The notes under the pieces are model-generated. The model did not search any database. It was not told the origin of the DNA and saw only the letters and a list, made by a program, of their open reading frames with translations. Of a stretch of DNA of 64,000 nt, positions 57,994-64,000 are shown one piece after another; positions within the stretch are counted from its first letter, which is position 1; the number at the start of each line of letters is the position of its first letter. Origin of the DNA: Streptomyces katrae (lineage in GTDB: Bacteria; Actinomycetota; Actinomycetes; Streptomycetales; Streptomycetaceae); the NCBI RefSeq assembly GCF_002028425.1, contig NZ_CP020042.1:2418001-2482000 (forward strand), in the 5' to 3' direction. Made by a program: the position numbers and the translations under genes.

Positions 57994-59441
57994 GAGCCCG
58001 CCGGCAGGTGGATCATCTTGTGCTCCAGGTACTCACTCAGGCCCTCGGGGCCGAACTCGCGTCCCACGCCGCTGTTCTTGTAGCCGCCGAAGGGGCCGAG
58101 CATGTCGAGGCTGAAGGTGTTGACGTTGAAGGTGCCGGTCCGGATGCGGCGGGCGAAGTCGATGCCGTGGTCGGTGTCCGCGGTCCAGACGCTGCCGCTG
58201 AGGCCGAACTCCGAGTCGTTGGCGATACGGGCGGCCTCTGCCTCGTCGCCATAGGGGATCAGGCAGACGACCGGGCCGAAGATCTCCTCGCGGGCGATCC
58301 GCATCGAGTTGTCGACGTCGCCGAAGAGGGTGGGTTCGACGTACCAGCCGCGCTCCAGGCCCGCAGGGCGGCCGCCGCCGGTGAGGAGCTTGGCGCCCTC
58401 CTCCTGGCCGATGCGGATGTAGTCGAGGGAGCGCTGCTGCTGGCGCTTGGCGACGAGCGGGCCGAGCTGGGTCGCCGGGTCGAGGGGGTCGCCGACGACG
58501 AGGGCTCCGGCCGCCGCGGCCAGGGCCTCGGCCACGTCCCCGTAGCGGCTGCGCGGGGCGAGGATGCGGGTCTGGGCCACGCAGGCCTGGCCGTTGTTCA
58601 TCCAGGCGGCGGGGACGATCCCGGCGACGGCGGCCTCCAGGTCGGCGTCCGGGAGGATGACGGCGGCGGACTTGCCGCCGAGTTCGAGGGTGACCCGGGT
58701 GAGGTTGCGGGCGGCGACCTCCATGACCCGCTTGCCGGCGGCGACCGAGCCGGTGAAGGCGACCTTGTCGATGCCGGGGTGTCCGACCAGGTACTCGCTG
58801 ACCTCCCGGTCGGCGGGCAGGACCGACAGCACGCCCTCGGGCAGCCCGGCCTCGCGGGCGATGTCGGCCAGGATGAAGGAGTCCAGCGGGGCCTCGGGCG
58901 AGGGCTTGAGGATGACCGAGGAGCCGGTGAGCAGCGCGGGGGCGAGTTTGGCGGCGGCCACGAACTGCGGGACGTTCCACGGGATGACGGCGGCGACGAC
59001 CCCGACCGGTTCGCGGCGCACCAGGATCGGGCCGAGGGCGCCCTGGCGGCGTTCCTCGTAGGGGTAGTCGCGGGCGACGGTGATGGCGGCGTCGTAGACC
59101 ATCATCGCGCCGAGGGCCTGGGCGAGGACGCTCCAGGAGTACGGGGAGCCGTTCTGGGAGCTGATGGAGCGGGCTATCTCCTCGTGCCGGACGGTGATGG
59201 CGTCCTTGATGCGGGAGACGACGGCGATGCGCTCGTCCAGGGTGAGGCGGGGCCAGGGGCCCTCGTCGAAGGCCTTGCGGGCGGCGGCGACGGCGCGGTC
59301 GACGTCGGCCTCGGAGGCGTGCGGGACGCTGCCGATGACCTGCTCGGTGTGGGGGGAGACGACGCGGATGGTGCCGGTGCCCAGCGGATCGGCCCATTCC
59401 CCGCCGATGAACAGTTGTCCGTGTTCCACGAGCTCGGTCAT
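57990..59441 (-). CDS. Aldehyde dehydrogenase
   Basis: The 483-residue protein shows PWNVPQFVAAAKLAPALLTG, KVAFTGSVAAGKRVME, the catalytic Glu in TLELGGKSAAVILPD and the catalytic Cys in NNGQACVAQTRIL. EEIFGPVVCLIPY and FGLSGSVWTADTDHG are further family motifs. It oxidises an aldehyde to the acid with NAD(P). It is the first gene of an operon with the ferredoxin. The MBL-fold gene is divergent. Such enzymes fit conversion of P450-derived alcohols/aldehydes into acids that feed acyl-CoA formation. Confidence 0.93.
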   Translation of the reverse strand: MTELVEHGQLFIGGEWADPLGTGTIRVVSPHTEQVIGSVPHASEADVDRAVAAARKAFDEGPWPRLTLDERIAVVSRIKDAITVRHEEIARSISSQNGSPYSWSVLAQALGAMMVYDAAITVARDYPYEERRQGALGPILVRREPVGVVAAVIPWNVPQFVAAAKLAPALLTGSSVILKPSPEAPLDSFILADIAREAGLPEGVLSVLPADREVSEYLVGHPGIDKVAFTGSVAAGKRVMEVAARNLTRVTLELGGKSAAVILPDADLEAAVAGIVPAAWMNNGQACVAQTRILAPRSRYGDVAEALAAAAGALVVGDPLDPATQLGPLVAKRQQQRSLDYIRIGQEEGAKLLTGGGRPAGLERGWYVEPTLFGDVDNSMRIAREEIFGPVVCLIPYGDEAEAARIANDSEFGLSGSVWTADTDHGIDFARRIRTGTFNVNTFSLDMLGPFGGYKNSGVGREFGPEGLSEYLEHKMIHLPAGS

Positions 59442-59484
59442 GTCCGATGCCTCCAGGGGCTGCGCACGCTCTCACCGATGTCGC

Positions 59485-59502
59485 AGAACTGATACCAGTT
59501 CT
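59485..59502. promoter_or_regulatory. Inverted repeat AGAACT-N6-AGTTCT upstream of aldehyde dehydrogenase
   Basis: Six-bp arms AGAACT and AGTTCT flank GATACC, 44 bp upstream of the aldehyde dehydrogenase start. It has the AAC/GTT half-sites of KstR-type sites but wrong spacing, so a different TetR-type regulator is possible. Confidence 0.5.
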
Positions 59503-59591
59503 AGTTCCAGGAGTCCACGGTCGGGACGGGGACCGCGGAAGATCCGATGACAGGTCAGGACTGTTGATGGACGGTCGACTTGGGCTACTAC

Positions 59592-59605
59592 TGGAACGCG
59601 TTCTC
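59592..59605. promoter_or_regulatory. Near-match KstR-type site upstream of the MBL-fold gene
   Basis: TGGAACGCGTTCTC matches T-nn-AAC-nn-GTT-nn-A except for the last base. It is 34 bp upstream of the MBL-fold gene start and shares the AACGCGTT core with the perfect operator at 34232. Confidence 0.55.
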
Positions 59606-59638
59606 GTCAGAGCGGACCGAGCCGGCCAGGGAGCCCCC

Positions 59639-60688
59639 ATGTCAGAGGTCATGTCACAGGTCACCGACCACGGCGGGGGTGTGTGGGGCATCAAGGTCCC
59701 CATCCCCGACAACCCCCTCGGACACACCCTCGTCCACGTCCTCGACACGGACGCCGGCCCCGTCCTGGTCGACACCGGCTGGGACGACCCCGACTCCTGG
59801 GACGCCCTCACCGCGGGGCTCGGCGCGCTCGGCATCGCCACCGCCGACGTGCACGGGGTGGTCATCACCCACCACCACCCCGACCACCACGGCCTGTCCG
59901 GGAAGGTCCGCGAGGCCTCCGGGGCGTGGATCGCCATGCACGCCGCCGACACCGAGGTCGTCCTGCGCACCCGCGCGGCCGATCCGGGCCACTGGTTCGA
60001 CTACATGGGCGAGAAGCTGGCCGCTGCCGGAGCCCCAGAGGAGCACGTCGCACCCCTGCGGGCGCTCCGGGAGAGCGGCCGGGCCCGGACCCTGCCCGGG
60101 CTGCGGGCCGCCGTCCCCGACCGGGAGATCGTCCCCGGGGAGCTGCTGGCGCTGCCCGGGCGCCGGCTGCGCGCGATCTGGACGCCCGGGCACACCCCCG
60201 GTCACGTCTGCCTGCACCTGGAGGAGGCCCACCCGGCGCACCTGCCCGGCAACGGCCGGCTGTTCTCCGGCGACCACCTGCTGCCCGGGATCTCCCCGCA
60301 CATCGGCCTGTACGAGGACCCGGAGGACACCCGGGTCACCGACCCCCTCGGCGACTACCTCGACTCCCTCGAACGCGTCGGCCGCCTGGAGCCCGCCGAG
60401 GTGCTCCCGGCCCACCAGCACGCCTTCACCGACGCCCCCGCCCGCGTCCGGGAACTCCTTGCGCACCACGAGGAGCGGCTGGACGGACTGTGGCGGCTGC
60501 TGGCCGAGCCGCTGACCCCCTGGGCCCTGGCGGAGCGGATGGAGTGGAACCGGCCCTGGGAGCAGATCCCGTACGGCTCGCGGAACATCGCCGTCTCCGA
60601 AGCGGAGGCCCACCTGCGGCGACTGGTGAAACAGGGCCGGGCCGAGGCGGTCCCGGGCACCGACCCGGTGGCGTACCGGGCCGTGTGA
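59639..60688 (+). CDS. Metallo-beta-lactamase-fold hydrolase
   Basis: The 349-residue protein has the metal motif THHHPDHHGLSG at about residue 79. The second-metal His follows in GHTPGHVCLHL, the bridging Asp in LFSGDHLLPG and a last His in LPAHQHAFTD. The C-terminal 80 residues (EERLDGLWRLLAEPLTPWALAERM...) form a winged-helix/cap domain, as in MBL enzymes that act on thioesters or lactones. In KstR-type regulons MBL hydrolases are common. ATG 59639 was chosen at the domain start. A KstR-like site lies upstream. Confidence 0.85.
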   Translation: MSEVMSQVTDHGGGVWGIKVPIPDNPLGHTLVHVLDTDAGPVLVDTGWDDPDSWDALTAGLGALGIATADVHGVVITHHHPDHHGLSGKVREASGAWIAMHAADTEVVLRTRAADPGHWFDYMGEKLAAAGAPEEHVAPLRALRESGRARTLPGLRAAVPDREIVPGELLALPGRRLRAIWTPGHTPGHVCLHLEEAHPAHLPGNGRLFSGDHLLPGISPHIGLYEDPEDTRVTDPLGDYLDSLERVGRLEPAEVLPAHQHAFTDAPARVRELLAHHEERLDGLWRLLAEPLTPWALAERMEWNRPWEQIPYGSRNIAVSEAEAHLRRLVKQGRAEAVPGTDPVAYRAV

Positions 60689-60744
60689 GCGGCGCCGGGC
60701 GGGGCTGCCGGGGTCCGGCGCCCCGGGGCCCGCGGGGTACGGGC

Positions 60745-60870
60745 CGGTAGAGTGAGGCCGTCGTCCACACTTCCGTACGGGGGGAAGCCGGTGCGAATCC
60801 GGCGCTGACCCGCAACCGTGACCCGGCCCGCAGCTCGCGGGGCGGGAAGCCGGAATGCCCCGTAGCGGAG
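60745..60870 (+). promoter_or_regulatory. Cobalamin riboswitch
   Basis: The conserved B12 core is clear: GGGAAGCCGGTGCGAATCC followed by GGCGCTGACCCGCAACCGTGA at about 60782-60820, and the B12-box-like GCGGGAAGCCGGAATGCCCC near 60841. It lies 120 bp upstream of the toroid-protein gene. High adenosylcobalamin would be expected to shut off the operon. Boundaries are approximate. Confidence 0.92.
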
Positions 60871-60990
60871 GTGCGCGGCTCGTGCCGCCGGAGCCCCCGG
60901 CGGCCGGCACCGTCGAGGTAAACGGAGCCGGAGCCCGGTGCCCGCGCGTGCCCGTCTCCCGCTCCCCGCACGAGAGGCACCCGCCCCGCC

Positions 60991-62241
60991 ATGAACGTCC
61001 GCCGCAGCGCAGCCGCGCTCGCCGCCTCCGCCGTGCTCTGCGTGGGCGCCGCCCCCGCAGCCCTCGCCGACACGCCGCCGCCCGCCCCCTCCGCGCCGCC
61101 GGTCATCCCCTCGGGCCTCTTCGGCAAGGCCGACCCCTCGTATGACGGCGTGTGGCGCCAGTCCTTCGCGCTGCTCGCCCAGCAGACCGTCGGCGAGAAG
61201 CCCGCCCCGCAGGCCGTCGACTGGCTGACCGGCCAGCAGTGCGCGAACGGCGGCTTCACCTCGTTCCGCGCGGACGCCACGAAGGCCTGTGACGCGACGA
61301 CCGTGTTCGACACGAACGCCACCGCCGTGGCCGTCCAGGCCCTGAAGGCCCTCGGCGGCAAGGACGCGCAGGTCAAGAAGGCCGCGGACTGGCTGAGGTC
61401 CGTCCAGAACGAGGACGGCGGCTGGGCCTACGTCCCCGGATCCCCCAGCGAGGGCAGCTCCACCTCGATCGTGATCAGCGCGCTGGCGGTGGCCGGCGAG
61501 AAGCCCGCCGAGGTGAAGTCCAAGGCCGGCAAGTCCGCCTACGACGGCCTGCTCTCCTTCCAGCTGGGCTGCTCCGCCGAGCCGGCCGCCGACCGGGGCG
61601 CCTTCGGGTACCAGCCGGCCGACGGCAAGCTCGCCGCCAACGCCGACGCCACGGCCGCCGCCGTCCTGGCGGGCCTGGGCAAGGGCGCCCTCGTCGAGCC
61701 CGCCACCACGGACACCCCCACCGCCGCGCTGGCCTGCCCGGCGGGCGCCGCCGACCCGGCGGCCGCCGCCCAGGCCGCGGCCGGCTACCTGGCCGAGGCC
61801 CTGAAGAAGGACGGCCACCTCACGGCGGTCACCCCCGGCGCCGACCAGCCGACCCCGGACACCGGCAACACCGCCGACGCGGTGATCGCCCTGGCGGCGG
61901 CCGGACACCGGCAGGCGGCGTCGGGCGCGCTGGAGTGGCTGAAGAACAACTCGGCCTCCTGGTCGAACCGGAACCCGGCCGCCCTGGCCGCCCTGGTCCT
62001 GACCGCCCACGCCACCGGCACCGACCCGAAGGCCTTCGGCGGCGTCGACCTGGTGGCGGCGCTGAACGCGACCGGCCCGGCCCCGCAGCAGCCGGACGCG
62101 CAGGCGCAGAAGGTGGAGAACAAGGCCGACAAGACCGGCTCGGGCGGCCAGAACCTGTGGTGGATCATCGGCGCGGGCGCCGCGGCCGGCATGGGCATCG
62201 GCATCCTGCTGAGCGGCCGCCGCAAGAAGAACGAGCTGTGA
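60991..62241 (+). CDS. Secreted, membrane-anchored alpha/alpha-toroid protein, intrinsic factor/transcobalamin-like
   Basis: The 416-residue protein has a signal peptide ending near ALADTPPP, then an alpha/alpha-toroid with paired helices. Characteristic loops are DWLTGQQCANGGFTSF (76-92), FDTNATAVAVQALKAL (106-121) and DWLRSVQNEDGGWAYV (133-148). This is the helical-hairpin pattern shared by squalene cyclase repeats and the alpha domain of intrinsic factor and transcobalamin. A single TM helix near residues 388-407 plus GRRKKNEL anchors it to the membrane. It is the first gene after a B12 riboswitch and is coupled by GTGA overlap to the next gene. A surface B12 (or corrinoid) binding protein is proposed. 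Confidence 0.8.
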   Translation: MNVRRSAAALAASAVLCVGAAPAALADTPPPAPSAPPVIPSGLFGKADPSYDGVWRQSFALLAQQTVGEKPAPQAVDWLTGQQCANGGFTSFRADATKACDATTVFDTNATAVAVQALKALGGKDAQVKKAADWLRSVQNEDGGWAYVPGSPSEGSSTSIVISALAVAGEKPAEVKSKAGKSAYDGLLSFQLGCSAEPAADRGAFGYQPADGKLAANADATAAAVLAGLGKGALVEPATTDTPTAALACPAGAADPAAAAQAAAGYLAEALKKDGHLTAVTPGADQPTPDTGNTADAVIALAAAGHRQAASGALEWLKNNSASWSNRNPAALAALVLTAHATGTDPKAFGGVDLVAALNATGPAPQQPDAQAQKVENKADKTGSGGQNLWWIIGAGAAAGMGIGILLSGRRKKNEL

Positions 62242-62960
62242 GCCGCCTCCGTTCGCGGGGCCTGGCCGGTACGCGCGGCCTGGCTGGTACGCGCGGCCTT
62301 GTCGGCCTGCTGGCCGCCCTGGGACTGCTGCTGACCCTGTTCGCGGCCTCCCCGGCCCTGGCGGCGAGCTACCGCTACTGGTCGTTCTGGCAGGGCTCGG
62401 GCGGGAACTGGGGTTACGCGACCGAGGGCCCGTCCACGGCCCGGCCCGCGGACGGCACCACGCTCGGCTTCCGCTTCTCGGTGAGCAAGGACGCCGGCGC
62501 CGAGGCGGCCAAGCCGCGCGCCGGAGCCGACTTCGAGGCCGTCTGCGGCGGCACCGGCGCGGTGGAGGGCAAGAAGCGGGTGGCGCTGGTCATCGACTTC
62601 GGCGTGCCCGCGGACGCCCCCGCCGGGGAGGCCCCGCCGCAGGAGGCCCCGCGCACGGCCTGCGCCCAGGTGGCCCCGGACGCCACGGCGGCCGAGGCGC
62701 TGGCCGCGGTGGCGAAGCCGCTGCGCTACAACGGCGCGGCGCTGCTGTGCGCGGTCTCCGGCTATCCGAAGTCGGGCTGCGGCGAGCCCATCGCCGACCC
62801 GGAGCCCAAGGCGTCCGGGTCCGCGTCCGCCCCGGCCCCGGCCGCCGCGCCCTCCTCGGGCGGGGGCTCCGGCCCCTCGGCGGGCCTGGTCGCGGGCGTG
62901 GCGGCGGTCGCCGCCCTGGGCGCGGCGGCCGTCTGGCAGTCCCGCCGCCGCAGGCGATGA
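62238..62960 (+). CDS. Secreted/anchored protein of a B12-regulated operon, possible DUF4430-like domain
   Basis: The 240-residue protein has a signal peptide with a repeated GLAGTRGLAGTRG at the start. A soluble domain follows (SYRYWSFWQGSGGNWGYATE, GTTLGFRFSV), then VALVIDFGVPADAPAG, DATAAEALAAVAKPLRYNG and CAVSGYPKSGCGE. The TAAEALAAV-type strand-helix resembles the beta domain (DUF4430) of transcobalamins. A Pro/Ala/Ser linker leads to a C-terminal TM helix with a basic tail. It overlaps its neighbours by 4 bp at both ends, so it is certainly part of the operon. It may complete the toroid protein as a split transcobalamin, which is inference. Confidence 0.75.
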   Translation: MSRLRSRGLAGTRGLAGTRGLVGLLAALGLLLTLFAASPALAASYRYWSFWQGSGGNWGYATEGPSTARPADGTTLGFRFSVSKDAGAEAAKPRAGADFEAVCGGTGAVEGKKRVALVIDFGVPADAPAGEAPPQEAPRTACAQVAPDATAAEALAAVAKPLRYNGAALLCAVSGYPKSGCGEPIADPEPKASGSASAPAPAAAPSSGGGSGPSAGLVAGVAAVAALGAAAVWQSRRRRR

Positions 62961-64000
62961 CCCCCGTCCCGCCGAACCCACCGCACGGCACGGCCCCGGC
63001 GGGCCCACCGGGCGACGGCACGTCGCCGCAGGCCGGGCGCACCGCCCACGGTCCGGCGGCCGAAGACGCGACCCCGGCCGGGCCCGGCTCCGCAGGGGCC
63101 GGTCGGGGGTCGCGCGGGACCTCGTACGAGAAGGGACGGCCCTGGCGGGCTCCCGAGGCACGGCGCGGCAACGCCCTGCACGCGGGGGCCTGGTGGCTGT
63201 GGGCCCTGGGGCTCGCGACCGCCGCCTCCCGGACCACCAATCCGCTGCTGCTCGGGCTGATCATCGGCGTCGCCGGGTACGTGGTCGCCGCCCGCCGCAC
63301 CGAGGCCCCGTGGGCGCGCTCCTACGGGGCCTTCGTCAGGCTCGGCCTGTTCGTCATCGGGCTGCGGCTGCTGTTCTCCGCCCTGCTGGGCTCCCCGGTC
63401 CCCGGCGCGCACACCCTGTTGACCCTGCCGGAGCTCCCGCTGCCGGCATGGGCGCAGGGCATCCGGTTCGGCGGCCGGGTCACCGCCGAGCAGCTGGTCT
63501 TCGCCTTGTACGACGGGGCGAAGCTGGCGACCCTGCTGATCTGCGTCGGCGCGGCGAACGCCCTGGCCAGTCCGGCGCGGCTGCTGAAGTCGCTGCCGGC
63601 CGCGCTGTACGAGGCGGGCGTGGCCGTGATCGTGGCCATGACCTTCGCGCCGAACATGGTCGCGGACGTGGCCCGGCTGCGGACGGCCCGCCGGCTGCGC
63701 GGCCGTCCCACGGGCGGGGTGCGGGCCGTCCTGCAGATCGGGCTGCCGGTACTGGAGGGCGCGCTGGAGCGCTCGGTGGCCGTCGCCGCCTCGATGGACG
63801 CACGCGGCTACGGGCGCACGGCACAGGTCCCGCCCGCGGTGCGGCACACCACCAACGCCCTCGTGCTGGGCGGCCTGCTCGGCCTGTGCGCGGGCACGTA
63901 CGCCCTCCTCGCGGCGGAGGGCGCCGGCTACGGGCTGCCCCTGCTCGGCCTCGGCCTGGTCCTGGCCCTGGCGGGGCTGCGGCTGGGCGGGCGGCGCAGC
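62957..64000 (+). CDS. ECF transporter transmembrane (T) component, partial at window edge
   Basis: The visible 348 codons give an N-terminal Pro/Gly-rich cytoplasmic segment of about 60 residues, then about six or seven membrane helices (ALHAGAWWLWALGLATAASR, LLLGLIIGVAGYVVAARR, GAFVRLGLFVIGLRLLFSALL). The T-component signature is ASMDARGYGRTAQVPP, preceded by ARLRTARRLRGR, matching the two Ala-Arg-Gly motifs of EcfT/CbiQ. EcfT couples ATPase subunits to a substrate-binding S protein. The ATPases and S component would lie beyond the right edge. It is coupled by ATGA overlap to the preceding gene and thus belongs to the B12-riboswitch operon. Confidence 0.9.
   Translation, partial: MTPVPPNPPHGTAPAGPPGDGTSPQAGRTAHGPAAEDATPAGPGSAGAGRGSRGTSYEKGRPWRAPEARRGNALHAGAWWLWALGLATAASRTTNPLLLGLIIGVAGYVVAARRTEAPWARSYGAFVRLGLFVIGLRLLFSALLGSPVPGAHTLLTLPELPLPAWAQGIRFGGRVTAEQLVFALYDGAKLATLLICVGAANALASPARLLKSLPAALYEAGVAVIVAMTFAPNMVADVARLRTARRLRGRPTGGVRAVLQIGLPVLEGALERSVAVAASMDARGYGRTAQVPPAVRHTTNALVLGGLLGLCAGTYALLAAEGAGYGLPLLGLGLVLALAGLRLGGRRS

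Overview
The window is chromosomal DNA of a high-GC actinomycete, almost certainly a Streptomyces. The evidence is G/C-saturated third codon positions, frequent GTG/TTG starts, 4-bp stop/start overlaps, a class A RNase P RNA, Streptomyces-type regulators (SARP, DUF5937 winged helix, WYL, GntR, KstR), an F420 reductase and an F420-dependent LLM oxidoreductase. No phage, IS element, tRNA, rRNA or CRISPR array was seen, so this looks like core chromosome rather than an island.

Layout. 1-5.3 kb: start of a SARP regulator running off the left edge, an M50 membrane protease, F420:NADPH reductase, methionine aminopeptidase, and a heme oxygenase behind an iron box. 5.3-9.8 kb: a PhzF-like protein, then the ferrous/ferric iron uptake operon efeO-efeB-efeU, also behind an iron box. 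9.8-20.9 kb: SDR, Bcr/CflA efflux pump, Rsm22-type methyltransferase, DDAH-like hydrolase with a TetR regulator, a solitary primase-polymerase domain, YaaA, a winged-helix regulator divergent from an RNB exoribonuclease, and a MerR/membrane-protein pair. 21.0-24.5 kb: rnpB with a clear terminator, a Uma2-type nuclease and a Ser/Thr kinase. 24.6-27.8 kb: a tightly overlapping operon of a Nif3 protein, a zinc-ribbon coiled-coil protein (apparently starting at CTG) and a bifunctional RNase H/phosphatase.

27.9-60.7 kb is dominated by acyl-CoA/steroid-type catabolism and its regulator. The TetR protein at 52.2 kb is recognisable as KstR, the cholesterol-catabolism repressor. Sequences fitting its T-nn-AAC-nn-GTT-nn-A operator lie in front of the maoC-adh-SDR operon (34.2 kb), the FadE34-like acyl-CoA dehydrogenase/Ltp1-type thiolase operon (41.3 kb) and between kstR and a divergent glycosyltransferase operon (52.0 kb). 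A near match precedes a metallo-beta-lactamase-fold gene next to an aldehyde dehydrogenase/ferredoxin pair (59.6 kb). A P450 and an ACMSD-like amidohydrolase lie among them. No ring-degradation genes (ksh, hsa) are in the window. The acyl-CoA dehydrogenase carries a roughly 108-residue tetrapeptide-repeat insertion. Interspersed are small regulators with striking perfect palindromes (42.4 kb, 42.96 kb, 17.9 kb), a cell-wall amidase, membrane proteins and a secreted metalloprotease.

60.7-64 kb: a cobalamin riboswitch leads a translationally coupled operon. It encodes a secreted, membrane-anchored alpha/alpha-toroid protein resembling intrinsic factor/transcobalamin, a second secreted anchored protein, and an ECF transporter T component running off the right edge. 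This looks like a B12 capture-and-import system, and with the KstR-linked glycosyltransferase operon it is the most interesting part of the window.
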